A stretch of 64,000 nt of DNA from Burkholderiales bacterium (lineage in GTDB: Bacteria > Pseudomonadota > Gammaproteobacteria > Burkholderiales > Burkholderiaceae_F): NCBI GenBank assembly GCA_020248785.1, contig JADCGX010000109.1, positions 1 to 64,000 on the forward strand. The letters are read 5' to 3'. Below the pieces are notes generated by a model. That model ran no database searches. It was given only the letters and a program-made list of their open reading frames with translations, and was not told the origin of the DNA. Below, one piece after another: positions 46,034 to 56,402 of this stretch; position 1 is the stretch's first letter, and each line of letters starts with the position of its first letter. The translations under genes were made by a program, and so were the position numbers.

Positions 46034-47425
46034 ATGACGACCCGCAAGCGCCTGCCGGACCCGCTCAACGGCAGCCGTCGTGCCTTTCTTCAAACCTCGG
46101 CCACGCTGTCCACGCTTGGCACCGCCGCGCCGTTCGCGCTGAACCTCGCCGCCATGAACGCGGCCAGCGCACAGGGCGTGGACGACTACCGCGCGCTCGT
46201 GTGCGTGTTTCTGTTCGGCGGCAAGGACCAGACCAACACGGTGACTCCGCTCGATGCGGCGGAATTCACCGCCTACATCAACGCCCGCACCAGTATCGTG
46301 CGCACGCAGGCGGAAATCACCTCCCTTGGTGACGTGGCCACCCAGGGCGGTCGCGGCTTTGGTCTGCCCAACGAGCTGGCGCCGCTGGCCCAGCTGTACG
46401 GCGCGGGCAGGTTGGCAAGCGTGGCCAACGTCGGGCCGCTCTTCGGCCCGACGACCAAGCAGCAGTTTCAAAATGCGTCTGTCCCGCTGCCGCCGAAGCT
46501 CTTTTCCCACCACGATCAGCAGTCGGTGTGGCAATCGACGGGCGCGGAAGGCACCACCGCCGACTGGAGCGGGCGCATCGCCGACGTTGTCCTGAGCGGC
46601 AATGCCAAGCAGACATTCACGTCGGTCTCGGCAAGCGGCTCAGCGGTCTTCCTGTCCGGGGCGAGCGCATTGCAGTACCAGGTCGGCACCAGCGGACCGG
46701 TGGCGATCAGCGGCCTGACTGGGTCGCTGATCGGCGCCGGCGCAAACGCCAATGAGGCGCTGCGTCAACTGATCACGGCTGCGCGCTCGCCGCTGTTCGA
46801 GAACGAGTAAAACCGCGTGACCACGCGCTCCATCAGCGCGACCGCAGACCTGTCGACCGCCTTGACCGGAGCACCCGCGATCACAACGGTGTTTCCGACC
46901 GGCAACCCCCTTGCAGACCAGCTCAGAATGCTCGCGCGCACGATTGCAGTGCGTCAGACGCTGGGCATGAAGCGGCAAGTGTTCTTTGTCAGCCAGGGCG
47001 GCTACGACACGCACGACTTTCAACTGCGCGACCGGCCGACGCTGCATACCGCGCTCGCCAGCGCCCTCGCGGCGCTTTACCAGGCCACCGTCGAACTCGG
47101 CGTGGCCGACAAGGTGACCACCTTCACCGCCTCCGACTTCGGCCGCACGCTGACCAGCAATGGTGACGGTTCGGACCACGGCTGGGGCGCGCATCACGTT
47201 GTTCTCGGCGGCGCCGTGCGCGGCGGCGGCATTTACGGCACGTTCCCGCAGATCCGCCTCGGCACCAACGAGGACGTGGGCTCGGGGCGCCTGTTGCCGG
47301 GCATAACGGTGGACCAGTGTGCAGCCACGCTGGGCAGATGGATGGGCGCGAGCGACACCGCGCTGGCGACCATCTCGCCCAATCTTTCCAACTTCACGCT
47401 CAAAGACCTCGGCTTCCTCGCCTGA
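46034..47425 (+). pseudogene. DUF1501 family protein gene with an in-frame TAA
   Basis: Begins with a twin-arginine-like signal (NGSRRAFLQTSATLSTLGTAAPFALNLAAMN), then VCVFLFGGKDQTNTVTPLD and ANVGPLFGPTT. An in-frame TAA at 46808-46810 (codon 259) falls in LFENE-stop-NRVTTRSI, where relatives have Tyr. The same frame then continues to FFVSQGGYDTHDFQ, TTFTASDFGRTLTSNGDGSDHGWG and a normal stop. One base change would restore a 463-residue protein. GGAG precedes ATG 46034. DUF1501 follows DUF1800 in many proteobacteria. Confidence 0.85.
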
Positions 47426-47500
47426 CTCCTGCCCAGGCGCTTGAAAGGCGCGCCGATATACTGCCTCGCTTCGCAAGAGACGGCGGCAGCAGAGCGAGAC

Positions 47501-50212
47501 ATGCAAGACAAGTACAGCCCGCAGGAGATCGAGGCGGCGGCGCAGGCCCACTGGACGGCGAGCCAGGCGTACCGCGCGGTCGAGCACGCCACGGACGCCA
47601 AGGGGCAGCGCAAGCCAAAGTTCTACGTGTGCTCGATGCTGCCCTACCCGAGCGGCAAGCTGCACATGGGCCATGTGCGCAATTACACGCTGAACGACGT
47701 GATGTACCGCATCCTGCGCATGCGCGGGCACAACGTCATGACGCCGATGGGCTGGGACGCTTTCGGACTACCGGCCGAGAACGCCGCGATCGACAAGAAG
47801 GTGGCACCGAGCGACTGGACGCGCGCCAACATCGCCGACATGAAGTCGCAGATGCAGCCGCTCGGGCTCGCCTTCGACTGGAGCCGCGAGGTCGCCACCT
47901 GCGACCCCGACTACTACAAGTGGAACCAGTGGCTGTTCCTCAAGATGCTGGAGAAAGGCATCGCCTATCGCAAGACGCAGATCGTCAATTGGGACCCGGT
48001 AGACCAGACCGTGCTCGCCAACGAGCAGGTGGTCGATGGCCGCGGTTGGCGCTCCGGCGCGGTGGTCGAGAAGCGCGAGATCCCGGGCTACTACCTCGGC
48101 ATCACGCAGTACGCCGAGCAACTGCTCGATGACCTGAGGACGGTCGAGTGGCCGCCGCAAGTGGTCGCGATGCAGGAGAACTGGATCGGCAAGAGCGTTG
48201 GCGTGAACTTCGGCTTCCCGTACACGCTCGATGGCGAGCACAAGCTCTTGCGCGTATTCACCACGCGCGCCGACACCATCATGGGCGTGACCTTCGTCGC
48301 CATCGCTGCGGAGCATCCGCTGGCCACACGCCTGGCACGGGGCAAGCCCGATCTGGCGGCCTTCATCGACGAGTGCAAGAAAGGCGGTGTGGCCGAGGCG
48401 GACCTCGCCACGATGGAAAAAAAGGGCAAGGACACAGGATTCACTGTCGTCCACCCGCTCTCCGGCGAACCGGTTCCCGTTTGGATCGGCAACTACGTGC
48501 TGATGGGCTATGGCGAAGGCGCGGTCATGGGCGTGCCGGGCCATGATGAACGCGACTTTGCATTTGCAAAAAACTACGGGTTGCCGATAAAGCAGGTCGT
48601 TGAAACGCAACAGAACATTGCGAATCGAGAGGCGTTGGGGCGCGAAGACCTAGACCCTGAAGCACGGACGGCGCACCAAGCGCTACTTTCGGAATTTGCG
48701 TTCACCGCGGAGCGCTGGCAGTCCTGGTACGGCTTGTACGAGGCCGGCCCGCTGATCAACTCCGGCAAGTACGACGGCCTGAGCTATGCGGCTGCGGTCG
48801 ATGCGATCGCAGCCGACCTGAAAGCCAAGGGCCTCGGCGACGAGCAAGTCAACTACCGCCTGCGCGACTGGGGCATCAGCCGCCAGCGCTACTGGGGCAC
48901 GCCGATCCCGCTCATTCATTGCGAGGGTTGCGGTGTCGTCCCCGTGCCCGAGAAAGACCTGCCGGTGCTGCTGCCAGAGGGCCTCGTGCCCGATGGCAGC
49001 GGCAGTCCGCTCGCCAAGTACGAGCCGTTCCTCGAGTGCACCTGCCCCAAGTGCGGATCGCCTGCGCGGCGCGAAACCGACACGATGGACACCTTCGTGG
49101 ACAGCGCCTGGTACTACATGCGCTACTGCTCGCCGGACGCGCCCACAATGGTCGACGGCCGCACCGACTACTGGATGGCCGGCGGCATGGATCAGTACAT
49201 CGGTGGCATCGAGCACGCGGTACTGCACCTGCTGTACGCGCGCTTCTGGACCAAGGTCATGCGCGACCTTGGCCTCGTCAAGATCAGCGAACCGTTCAAG
49301 CGCCTGTTCACGCAGGGCATGCTCACGCACGACTGCTACTACCGCGAGCTTGCCGACGGCAAGAAGCGCTGGTTCTACCCGAGCGAGATCAACATCGAGT
49401 TCGACGAGCGCGGGCGGCCGGTGAAGGTCACGAGCAAGGAGGACGGGCAGCCTGTCTTCTTTGGCGGCACCGAGAAGATGAGCAAGAGCAAGAACAACGT
49501 GGTGGAGCCGCGCGACATCATCGGCCGTTTTGGCGCCGATACCGCGCGCACCTTCGCGATGTTCGCTGGCCCGCCCGACCAGAGCGCGGCATGGAGCAAC
49601 TCGGGCGCCGAGGGCACCTACCGCTTCCTGCGGCGGCTGTGGAACTTCTGCTACGAGCGGCGCGCGCTCATCGGCGCGGACGTCGCACTCGAAGGCGCTG
49701 CAAGCACGCCGGCCCTGAAGTCCCTGCGCCGTGAGATTCACCTCGATCTCAAGCAGGCGGACTTTGACTACGCCCGCATGCAGTACAACACGGTGGTCTC
49801 GGCCGCGATGAAGATGCTCAACGCGCTGGACGACGCCAGGCTGGGCAACGGCCCGGCGGAAACCGCCGTGCTCAAGGAAAGCCTCGGCATCCTGTTGCGG
49901 ACGCTCTACCCGATAGCACCGCACATCACGCATGCGCTGTGGAATGCACTTGGCTTCGTGCGCGAGTACGGCGAAATCCTCGATGCACCCTGGCCGCAGG
50001 CCGACGACGCCGCACTCGTGACCGACGAGATCGATCTGGTGGTGCAGGTCAACGGCAAGCTGCGCGGCCAGATCCGCGTGCCGGCCAAGGCCGACAAGGG
50101 GACCGTGGAGGCGGCCGCGCTGGCGGATGCGAACGTGCAGAGGTTCGTGGCGGGCCAGCCGGTGAAGAAACTCGTCGTCGTGCCGGGCAAGCTCGTCAAT
50201 GTGGTGGTCTAG
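47501..50212 (+). CDS. leuS: Leucyl-tRNA synthetase
   Basis: Class I synthetase of 903 residues charging tRNA-Leu. It has the HIGH-type motif [15 protein letters not shown] (about 50-64), a CP1 editing domain with [20 protein letters not shown] (about 258-277), a zinc-binding segment (CTCPKCGSP), the KMSKS motif ([11 protein letters not shown]) and a C-terminal domain ending [14 protein letters not shown] 47501 gives the family's start ([18 protein letters not shown]). Codons in about 48541-48712 are much richer in A/T than in the rest of the gene. Confidence 0.98.
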   Translation: MQDKYSPQEIEAAAQAHWTASQAYRAVEHATDAKGQRKPKFYVCSMLPYPSGKLHMGHVRNYTLNDVMYRILRMRGHNVMTPMGWDAFGLPAENAAIDKKVAPSDWTRANIADMKSQMQPLGLAFDWSREVATCDPDYYKWNQWLFLKMLEKGIAYRKTQIVNWDPVDQTVLANEQVVDGRGWRSGAVVEKREIPGYYLGITQYAEQLLDDLRTVEWPPQVVAMQENWIGKSVGVNFGFPYTLDGEHKLLRVFTTRADTIMGVTFVAIAAEHPLATRLARGKPDLAAFIDECKKGGVAEADLATMEKKGKDTGFTVVHPLSGEPVPVWIGNYVLMGYGEGAVMGVPGHDERDFAFAKNYGLPIKQVVETQQNIANREALGREDLDPEARTAHQALLSEFAFTAERWQSWYGLYEAGPLINSGKYDGLSYAAAVDAIAADLKAKGLGDEQVNYRLRDWGISRQRYWGTPIPLIHCEGCGVVPVPEKDLPVLLPEGLVPDGSGSPLAKYEPFLECTCPKCGSPARRETDTMDTFVDSAWYYMRYCSPDAPTMVDGRTDYWMAGGMDQYIGGIEHAVLHLLYARFWTKVMRDLGLVKISEPFKRLFTQGMLTHDCYYRELADGKKRWFYPSEINIEFDERGRPVKVTSKEDGQPVFFGGTEKMSKSKNNVVEPRDIIGRFGADTARTFAMFAGPPDQSAAWSNSGAEGTYRFLRRLWNFCYERRALIGADVALEGAASTPALKSLRREIHLDLKQADFDYARMQYNTVVSAAMKMLNALDDARLGNGPAETAVLKESLGILLRTLYPIAPHITHALWNALGFVREYGEILDAPWPQADDAALVTDEIDLVVQVNGKLRGQIRVPAKADKGTVEAAALADANVQRFVAGQPVKKLVVVPGKLVNVVV

Positions 50213-50825
50213 GCGCCACCGCAACTTGGGCGTCATCCCCGCGCAAGCGGGGACGCAGCGTCGTGGCCAGGCCGGCGGAAAGACACTGGGTCCCCGTCTG
50301 CACGAAGACGACCAATCGGCACGCCGAGCGGCCATCGGTCGGCTTGCAGCCGTCCTGGGCCTTTCGGGCGGATTGGTCGCCTGCGGCTTTCGCCTGCGCG
50401 GCTCGCAGACGCTGCCGTTCAATACGGTATTCCTCGCGCTGCCCGTCAACTCCGCGCTGGGCGTCGAGCTTGCGCGCAACATCCGCGCCGGCACCAATGC
50501 CGAGGTGGTGAGCGACCGCACCAGGGCCGAGGCCATCTTCGAACTGCTGAATGAGACGCGCGAGCGCGAGGTGCTTGCCGTCAATGCGCAAGGCAGCGCC
50601 CGCGAGTACCAGTTGCGGCTACGCCTGGCCTTCCGCGTGCACGACGGCAAGGGCACCGAGTTCGTGCCGGCCAGCGCCGTCCTCGTGCAGCGCGACCTCG
50701 CGTTCAACGAGCAGCAGGTGCTGGCGCGCGAGGCCGAAGAAGTCCTGTTGTTTCGCGAGATGCAGAGCGACGCGGTGCAGCAGATCCTGCGGCGCATCGG
50801 GGCCGCCAAGCCCGTGAAGTCCTGA
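50199..50825 (+). CDS. lptE: LPS-assembly lipoprotein LptE
   Basis: Outer-membrane lipoprotein that plugs the LptD barrel for lipopolysaccharide export. The recognisable part starts with a signal ending LSGGLVAC (lipobox Cys) and [20 protein letters not shown]; it then has the LptE layout to [21 protein letters not shown]. The frame opens at ATG 50199 inside the leuS 3' end, which would place the lipobox Cys near residue 62, too far for a signal. I see no better start codon closer to it; a hairpin repeat occupies this 5' segment. holA follows 3 bp later. Confidence 0.85.
   Translation: MWWSRRHRNLGVIPAQAGTQRRGQAGGKTLGPRLHEDDQSARRAAIGRLAAVLGLSGGLVACGFRLRGSQTLPFNTVFLALPVNSALGVELARNIRAGTNAEVVSDRTRAEAIFELLNETREREVLAVNAQGSAREYQLRLRLAFRVHDGKGTEFVPASAVLVQRDLAFNEQQVLAREAEEVLLFREMQSDAVQQILRRIGAAKPVKS
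50232..50258. repeat. REP-like hairpin at the leuS/lptE junction
   Basis: GTCATCCCCGCGCAAGCGGGGACGCAG: CCCCGC and GCGGGG form a 6-bp stem over GCAA (50237-50252). It closely resembles the common proteobacterial dispersed hairpin (GTCATCCCCGCGAAAGCGGGG...). It sits inside the open frame of lptE. Confidence 0.7.
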
Positions 50826-50828
50826 CCG

Positions 50829-51866
50829 ATGCAACTGCGCGCCGACGCCCTGCCCGCACACCTGGCCCGCTGCAAGCTTGTGCCCGTGTATGTGGTGAGC
50901 GGCGACGAGCCGCTGCTGGCGATCGAGGCACAGGATTCGATCCGCGCAGCGGCGCGCGCCGCCGGCTACAGCGAGCGCGATGTGCTCACCGTCGATGCGC
51001 GCTGGGACTGGTCGCAACTGTCCGGCGCCAGCCAGGGCATGTCGCTCTTTGCCGAGCGCAAGATCCTCGAGATCCGCCTGCCGTCTGGCAAACCGGGCAA
51101 GGACGGCGGCGAGGCGCTCAAGGCGCATGCGGCACACGCCAGCGAGGACGTCCTGACGCTGATCGCCCTGCCGAAGCTCGACCGCGCGGTGCGCGACTCC
51201 GGCTGGGCCACTGCCCTTGACGGCGCAGGCGTCTGGGTCGACGTGCCGAAGATCGAGCGCGCCGAACTGCCGGCCTGGATCGGCCAGCGCCTGAAGCGGC
51301 AGAACCAGTCGGCCACACGCGAGGCGCTCGAGTTCATCGCCGACCGGGTGGAGGGCAACCTGCTCGCCGCGCATCAGGAAATCGGCAAGCTCGGGCTGCT
51401 GCACCCGCCCGGCGAGCTGACGCTCGAGCATGTGACCGACAGCGTGCTCGATGTCGCGCGCTTTGACGTCTGGGCGCTGCCACAGGCCATGCTGACCGGC
51501 GACCACGCGCGCCTGCTGCGCACGCTGGACGGTCTGCGAGCCGAGGGCGAGGCGTTGCCGCTGGTGCTGTGGGCCGTGACCGAGGAGATCCGCGCGCTGC
51601 TGCGCGTGAAGAGTGCGATGGATAACGGCCGCGCCTTTGCCCAGGCCGTGCGCGACGCGCGCGTGTGGGGACCGCGGCAGGATTTGATGCAGAGGATGAT
51701 CCAGCGCGTGGACACCGAGCACCTGGGCCGGCTGCTGGCGCGCTGCGCGGACGTCGACCGGCTGTTCAAGGGGCTGCGGCCGCGCGGGGCCGACAGCGAC
51801 CCCTGGCTAGAATTGGAGGAGATCGCTGTTGCTGTGTCCGGTCGCTGGCAGCCAGTGCCTGATTGA
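50829..51866 (+). CDS. holA: DNA polymerase III subunit delta
   Basis: Clamp-loader subunit that opens the beta clamp. The 345-residue protein has the HolA N-terminus ([17 protein letters not shown] [19 protein letters not shown], about 16-34), [14 protein letters not shown] and a central [20 protein letters not shown], and a C-terminal collar region. Position after leuS-lptE is the usual one. It starts 3 bp after lptE and ends 2 bp before the proA ATG. Confidence 0.95.
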   Translation: MQLRADALPAHLARCKLVPVYVVSGDEPLLAIEAQDSIRAAARAAGYSERDVLTVDARWDWSQLSGASQGMSLFAERKILEIRLPSGKPGKDGGEALKAHAAHASEDVLTLIALPKLDRAVRDSGWATALDGAGVWVDVPKIERAELPAWIGQRLKRQNQSATREALEFIADRVEGNLLAAHQEIGKLGLLHPPGELTLEHVTDSVLDVARFDVWALPQAMLTGDHARLLRTLDGLRAEGEALPLVLWAVTEEIRALLRVKSAMDNGRAFAQAVRDARVWGPRQDLMQRMIQRVDTEHLGRLLARCADVDRLFKGLRPRGADSDPWLELEEIAVAVSGRWQPVPD

Positions 51867-51868
51867 CG

Positions 51869-53164
51869 ATGAACGCTCCCCTGACGCCCGCCATCACCGA
51901 CGTCGCCGCCTATGTACGCGACGTGGGCCAGCGTGCGCGCAGGGCGAGCGCGGCAATGGCCAAGGCCGGTACGGCGGAGAAGAATGCCGCGCTGCGGGCG
52001 ATTGCGGAGGGCATCCGCGCGCGTGCTGCGCAGATCAAGGCGGCGAATGGTCGCGACGTGGCGCGTGCCGCAGCCAATGGACTCGATGCCGCCGCGCTCG
52101 ATCGCCTGAAGCTTGGCGACAAGGGCATCGAGCAAATGGCGGTGGGGCTTGAGCAGATCGTGCAGCTGCCCGATCCGATCGGTGAGATCGGCAACGTGCG
52201 GCCGCAGCCCTCGGGCATTCGTGTGGGCCAGATGCGCGTGCCGCTGGGCGTCATTGGCATCATCTACGAGAGCCGGCCCAACGTGACCATCGACGCGGCC
52301 GGACTCGCCATCAAGAGCGGCAATGCGTGCATCCTGCGCGGCGGCTCCGAGTCCATCGAGTGCAACACGCTGCTCGCGAGCATCGTGCACGGCGGCCTGC
52401 AGCACGCGGGCCTGCCGGCCGACGGCGTGCAGCTCATCGCCACCACGGATCGCGCGGCAGTCGGCCAGCTCATCACGCTGCCCGAGTACGTGGACATCAT
52501 CGTCCCGCGCGGCGGCAAGAGCCTGATCGAGCGGCTGATGCGCGAGGGCAAGGTGCCAATGATCAAGCACCTCGATGGCATCTGCCACGTGTACATCGAT
52601 GCCGCGGCCGATGCCGACATGGCGATCCGCATCGCCGACAACGCCAAGACGCAGCGCTACGGCACCTGCAACACGATGGAGACGCTGCTAGTGGCGCAGG
52701 CGATCGCGCCGCAGGTGCTGCCCCCGCTGGGCCGCATCTACGCGGGCAAGGGCGTGGAGCTGCGCGGCTGCCCCGAGACCGTGGCGCTGCTCGAGCAGGC
52801 CGGGGTCGAGTGCAAGCCCGCGACCGAGGACGACTGGTCGACCGAGTACCTGGCGCCGATTCTGTCGATCCGCCTCGTGCCAGGGGTGGACGAGGCTATT
52901 GCGCACATCAACCGGTACGGCAGCAAGCACACGGATGCGATCGTCGCCAATGACCACCGTATCGCCATGCGCTTCCTGCGCGAGGTTGATTCGGCCAGCG
53001 TGATGGTCAACGCCTCGACCCGCTTTGCCGACGGCTTCGAGTACGGCCTGGGGGCGGAGATCGGCATCTCCAACGACAAACTGCACGTCCGCGGGCCGGT
53101 CGGGCTCGAAGGTCTCACCTCGCTCAAGTACGTGGTCTTCGGCGACGGCGAAGTCCGGACGTGA
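51869..53164 (+). CDS. proA: Gamma-glutamyl phosphate reductase ProA
   Basis: Reduces gamma-glutamyl phosphate to glutamate semialdehyde in proline synthesis. The 431-residue aldehyde-dehydrogenase-fold protein has [22 protein letters not shown] (about 126-147), [23 protein letters not shown] and the catalytic Cys in [13 protein letters not shown] (about residue 270). The C-terminal [21 protein letters not shown] is diagnostic. ATG 51869 is used; proC for the last proline step lies at 59719. Confidence 0.97.
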   Translation: MNAPLTPAITDVAAYVRDVGQRARRASAAMAKAGTAEKNAALRAIAEGIRARAAQIKAANGRDVARAAANGLDAAALDRLKLGDKGIEQMAVGLEQIVQLPDPIGEIGNVRPQPSGIRVGQMRVPLGVIGIIYESRPNVTIDAAGLAIKSGNACILRGGSESIECNTLLASIVHGGLQHAGLPADGVQLIATTDRAAVGQLITLPEYVDIIVPRGGKSLIERLMREGKVPMIKHLDGICHVYIDAAADADMAIRIADNAKTQRYGTCNTMETLLVAQAIAPQVLPPLGRIYAGKGVELRGCPETVALLEQAGVECKPATEDDWSTEYLAPILSIRLVPGVDEAIAHINRYGSKHTDAIVANDHRIAMRFLREVDSASVMVNASTRFADGFEYGLGAEIGISNDKLHVRGPVGLEGLTSLKYVVFGDGEVRT

Positions 53165-53288
53165 CGAAGCTCGTGGACGCGACGCGAAGCGTCGCACGTG
53201 CACTCGCTCCGGCTCGCTCTGCGGCCCGTCCTTCGGTGCGGCCGGGCGGACGGGCCGACACCGAGGGCGGACGCCCCTGTCCCGTCCG

Positions 53289-53307
53289 CTCCCCGCGGGG
53301 CGGGGAG
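53289..53307. repeat. GC-rich hairpin upstream of the HemJ-like gene
   Basis: CTCCCCGC and GCGGGGAG form a perfect 8-bp stem over GGG, 22 bp before the HemJ-like ATG. No T-run follows. It may be a proA terminator remnant or a dispersed repeat. Confidence 0.45.
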
Positions 53308-53329
53308 AGGCGATAGGCCGCATATCAGC

Positions 53330-53758
53330 ATGTATCTCTGGATCAAGGCGCTTCACATCATCTTCGTGACGAGCTGGTTCGCCGGCTTGTTCTACCTGCC
53401 GCGCATCTTCGTCAACCTGGCGATGGTGCCAGCCGGAAGCGCGGCCGAGCGCGAGCGGCTTCTGCTCATGGCACGCAAGCTGTATCGATTCATGACGCCG
53501 CTGGCCGTGCTCGCGCTGGTCTTCGGCCTGTGGCTGTGGCTGGGCTATGGCGTGGGGGGCGGCTGGATGCACGCCAAGCTCGCGCTCGTCGCGCTGCTCA
53601 TCGGCTACCACCTGTACTGCGGACAACTGCTCAAGCAGTTCCAGGCTGGCACGGGCGCTGCGATCACCCGCTCGCACGTCTGGTACCGCGTCTTCAATGA
53701 GGCTCCCGTGCTCGTCCTGTTCGCCGTCGTGATCCTCGTCGTTGTGAAGCCGTTCTAG
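53330..53758 (+). CDS. hemJ: HemJ/CopD-like inner-membrane protein (UPF0093)
   Basis: A 142-residue, four-helix membrane protein of the HemJ type. It starts MYLWIKALHIIFVTSWFAGLFYLPRIF with the conserved His9, then LLMARKLYRFMTP, GGWMHAKLALV and a C-terminal helix ending VVVKPF. HemJ proteins oxidise protoporphyrinogen IX to protoporphyrin IX in heme synthesis; the older name is CopD-like. ATG 53330 matches the family start. Its stop overlaps the GTG of the next gene by one base. Confidence 0.88.
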   Translation: MYLWIKALHIIFVTSWFAGLFYLPRIFVNLAMVPAGSAAERERLLLMARKLYRFMTPLAVLALVFGLWLWLGYGVGGGWMHAKLALVALLIGYHLYCGQLLKQFQAGTGAAITRSHVWYRVFNEAPVLVLFAVVILVVVKPF

Positions 53759-54966
53759 TGACCGCCGCCCTGTATCGCTTCTTTGCGATCGCGCCGCGCG
53801 GGCTGGAAGCGCTGGTCGCCGACGAGATCAAGGCGCTCGGCGCAACGGATCTGAAGACCGAAAGCGGCGGGGTCGCCTTTACCGGCCCCCTGGCGGTCGG
53901 CTATGCGGCTAACCTGCACTCGCGCCTGGCCAGTCGCATCCTCTGGCAGCTCTCCCGCGCGCCCTATGCCACGGAAGACGACCTGTACGCCGCCGCGCAC
54001 GCCTTGCGCTGGGAAGAGCACGTCGGCCCGCATCAGACCCTGCGGCTGGACATCAATGCCCTGCGCTCGCCGCTGCGCTCGCTCGAGTTCGCGCTGCTGC
54101 GGATCAAGGACGCGATCGTCGACCGGCTGCGCGAGAAGACCGGCAGCCGCCCGGATATCGACCGCGTGCGGCCCGGCGTGCGCGTGTTCGCTTTCCTCGA
54201 CGCGACGCACGTGACGCTGTACCTCGACCTATCGGGCGAGGCGCTATTCAAGCGCGGCTGGCGCCGCGACAGAGGGGAGGCGCCGCTCAAAGAAAACCTG
54301 GCGGCGGGGCTGCTACAGCTTGCGGGCTGGACACCGACGCAGGCGTTGATGGATCCGTTCTGCGGCAGTGGCACGATCCTGATCGAAGCCGCGCTTATGG
54401 CGATCAATCGCGCGCCCGGTCTGGACCGTCCCTTTGGCCTGCAGCGCATGAAAAGCTATGACAAGACGCTGTGGACGCGGCTGCACGAGCAGGCGCTCGC
54501 CGCGATCCGGCCAGACGCCGAGGTGCTGCTCGCCGGCAGCGACATCTCGACGCGCGTGATCGACACCGCGCGCGAAAACGCACGGCGCGCCGGCGTGGGC
54601 AGTCTGCTCGATGACACACGTCTCCTGTTCACGGCGCGCGACGCACGAGAGGCCGAGCCGCTGGGCCTGGCACCGCCGTTCGAGCGCGGCGTGATGATCA
54701 GCAACCCGCCCTATGGCGAGCAGAGCAACCCGAAGTCGGCTTCGGTGCCCGGCCTGATGCGCGACGTCGGCGACCGGCTCAAGCAGGCCTTTTCCGGCTG
54801 GCAGGTCTGGTTGCTCACCAGTGACCGCGACCTGCCGCGTCAGCTGCGCTTGTCAGAGAGCCGCAAGACCGTGCTGTACAACGGCGCGCTGGAATGCCGC
54901 TTCTTTCGCTTTGACCTCGTGAGCGGCCAGTACCGGCCGCGCGCCGCGCCGCCACCAGCGCGCTGA
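53758..54966 (+). CDS. THUMP-domain SAM-dependent rRNA methyltransferase (RlmL N-half type)
   Basis: A 402-residue RNA methyltransferase. The N-terminal RFFAIAPRGLEALVADEI and THUMP region (about 1-155) is followed by a Rossmann methyltransferase domain with LMDPFCGSGTILIEAALMA (about 196-214) and the catalytic ISNPPYGEQ. It corresponds to the RlmL half (23S rRNA m2G2445) of the fused enterobacterial RlmKL. It starts at GTG 53758, overlapping the hemJ stop, so is translationally coupled. Confidence 0.9.
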   Translation: MTAALYRFFAIAPRGLEALVADEIKALGATDLKTESGGVAFTGPLAVGYAANLHSRLASRILWQLSRAPYATEDDLYAAAHALRWEEHVGPHQTLRLDINALRSPLRSLEFALLRIKDAIVDRLREKTGSRPDIDRVRPGVRVFAFLDATHVTLYLDLSGEALFKRGWRRDRGEAPLKENLAAGLLQLAGWTPTQALMDPFCGSGTILIEAALMAINRAPGLDRPFGLQRMKSYDKTLWTRLHEQALAAIRPDAEVLLAGSDISTRVIDTARENARRAGVGSLLDDTRLLFTARDAREAEPLGLAPPFERGVMISNPPYGEQSNPKSASVPGLMRDVGDRLKQAFSGWQVWLLTSDRDLPRQLRLSESRKTVLYNGALECRFFRFDLVSGQYRPRAAPPPAR

Positions 54967-54968
54967 GG

Positions 54969-55017
54969 GAGGCGGATCAGCGCGATCCGCCTCGAACGAC
55001 CGATCGCTCGGTCGTTC
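54969..55017. terminator. Tandem perfect hairpins between convergent genes
   Basis: GAGGCGGATC/GATCCGCCTC (10-bp stem, 5-base loop; 54969-54993) is followed at once by GAACGACCGA/TCGGTCGTTC (10-bp stem, TCGC loop; 54994-55017). They fill the gap between the converging methyltransferase and HiPIP genes and probably end transcription from both sides, though no T-run is present. Confidence 0.65.
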
Positions 55018-55027
55018 CCGATGGCTG

Positions 55028-55333
55028 TCAGGCCTTCTTGGTCCAGGCGCTGCACCAGCCTTTGGCCGCGACTTGCTTGCCCGGGAAGATGCCGCAGGGA
55101 CCGGCGGCGTCCGCCGCCTTGCCCGTATACAGCGCGCAGTTGCTGCACTGCTGGCCTGCGGAGTACTTGGGAAACTTGGACTTGTTGGCGCGGGTCGCGT
55201 CTGCCACGTAGCCAAGACTGGCGGCCTGCGCGTCCTTTTCGTCGACCATCGTCTGCGCCGAGGCGCGACCGGCCAATAACGCGGCGCCGGCCAATGGAAC
55301 GATCTGGATGAACTTGCGACGAGCTTGCTGCAT
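55028..55333 (-). CDS. High-potential iron-sulfur protein (HiPIP)
   Basis: Small periplasmic [4Fe-4S] electron carrier. The 101-residue precursor has a twin-arginine signal (ARRKFIQIVPLAGAALLAGRASA) and four cluster cysteines C63, C66, C80 and C94 in the HiPIP pattern (QQCSNCALY, GPCGIFPG, KGWCSAW). ATG 55333 has GGGAG about 9 bases upstream. HiPIPs can carry electrons from periplasmic dehydrogenases to a terminal oxidase or photosynthetic centre; with sox genes nearby, use in sulfur oxidation is plausible but unproven. Confidence 0.94.
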   Translation of the reverse strand: MQQARRKFIQIVPLAGAALLAGRASAQTMVDEKDAQAASLGYVADATRANKSKFPKYSAGQQCSNCALYTGKAADAAGPCGIFPGKQVAAKGWCSAWTKKA

Positions 55334-55465
55334 GTTGGTTTTCTCCCTGAGTGAGTCGGCGTCAGTGCGCATGGAAACGAAAGCGCGGAGGCGATGGCGT
55401 AAAGGAAGCCAGCACGAAGACCGAAGCGCCTCAACGCGCCATCAGCGGCAAGGTTGACCGGTCCG

Positions 55466-55951
55466 TCAAGCGGCCAACGCCTGCTCGATGTCCTTGGCGA
55501 TATCGGCGGGTGCCGTGTTCGGCGCGTAGCGCTCGATTACCTTGCCATCCTTGCCGACGAGGAACTTGGTGAAGTTCCACTTGATGGCTTCGGAACCCAG
55601 CAGGCCAGGCGCCTCCTTTTTCAGGTGCGCATAGAGCGGGTGGGCATTGCTGCCGTTCACATCGATCTTTGCGAACAGCGGAAAACTGACCCCGTAGTTG
55701 ATCTCGCAAAACTCCGAGATCTCGCTCTCGGGCCCCGGCTCTTGCGCGCCAAACTGGTTGCACGGAAAGCCGAGCACGACCAGGCCCTTGCCCTTGTACG
55801 TCTTGTACAGATCCTCTAGCCCCTTGTATTGCGGCGTGAATCCGCACTTGCTCGCCGTGTTGACAATCAGCAGCACCTTGCCGCTGTAGTCCGCGATCTT
55901 GCGCGTCTTGCCGTCAATCGTCTGTGCCGAGAAATCGTAGACGGTGCTCAT
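55466..55951 (-). CDS. Glutathione peroxidase-family protein (Cys type)
   Basis: Thiol peroxidase of 161 residues that reduces hydroperoxides. It has [19 protein letters not shown] with catalytic Cys36 (selenocysteine in animal forms), [14 protein letters not shown] with the second Cys and Gln, and [13 protein letters not shown] with the Trp/Asn of the catalytic tetrad. ATG 55951 gives the family start [14 protein letters not shown]. Confidence 0.94.
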   Translation of the reverse strand: MSTVYDFSAQTIDGKTRKIADYSGKVLLIVNTASKCGFTPQYKGLEDLYKTYKGKGLVVLGFPCNQFGAQEPGPESEISEFCEINYGVSFPLFAKIDVNGSNAHPLYAHLKKEAPGLLGSEAIKWNFTKFLVGKDGKVIERYAPNTAPADIAKDIEQALAA

Positions 55952-56402
55952 GGCTGCCTTTCGCCGTGTTCGGTTGGTCAAGAACGCGACGATTCTAGGC
56001 TGCTTCCATCCACTCACCTTCAGCGCCGCAAGCGCGCGCATCGCCAGCATGCGCGACCAGTCCGCGGCAGGCCAGGCAAGTCATCAACCTTGCAGATAAT
56101 CGAGGCAGCAGGCGGCGTCGGCAATCGACAAAACTGGCCTTCAGGCCTACCGGCGCAAGCGCGCGCAGCGAGGGCGGCGGATCACTCCCAGTGGTGATCG
56201 CGCGTTGCAGTTGATCAAGGGCCGCCGCCCAGCCGCCCCACCATGCCGCGACAGCGGCTTGGCGACGCAGGCTCATGCCTGCGCAGCCGGCGTGAAGCTC
56301 GCGCAAGCGAGCGGCCGGAGCCGAGGCGGCCCTCAGTTCCAACCGCTTTCGGTGCACGTGCGACCGCGCAGCGGTCGCGTACATCGAAAGCGCGACCCCG
56401 CG
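55952..56402. other. 451-bp region without a recognised gene
   Basis: Lies between the glutathione peroxidase start and the pilU stop. Near the pilU end, GCGACCGC and GCGGTCGC form a perfect 8-bp stem over GCA (56360-56378), enclosed by outer CTTTCG/CGAAAG; this may end pilU transcription. No gene, RNA or mobile element was recognised in the remainder. Confidence 0.45.

Noticed and set aside
48683..50875. 730-codon minus-strand frame opposite leuS and lptE
   Set aside because: Antisense to leuS with no domain; Arg/Ala-rich composition as expected of a shadow frame.
55466..55951. Selenocysteine in the glutathione peroxidase
   Set aside because: The catalytic position is an ordinary Cys codon and there is no in-frame TGA.
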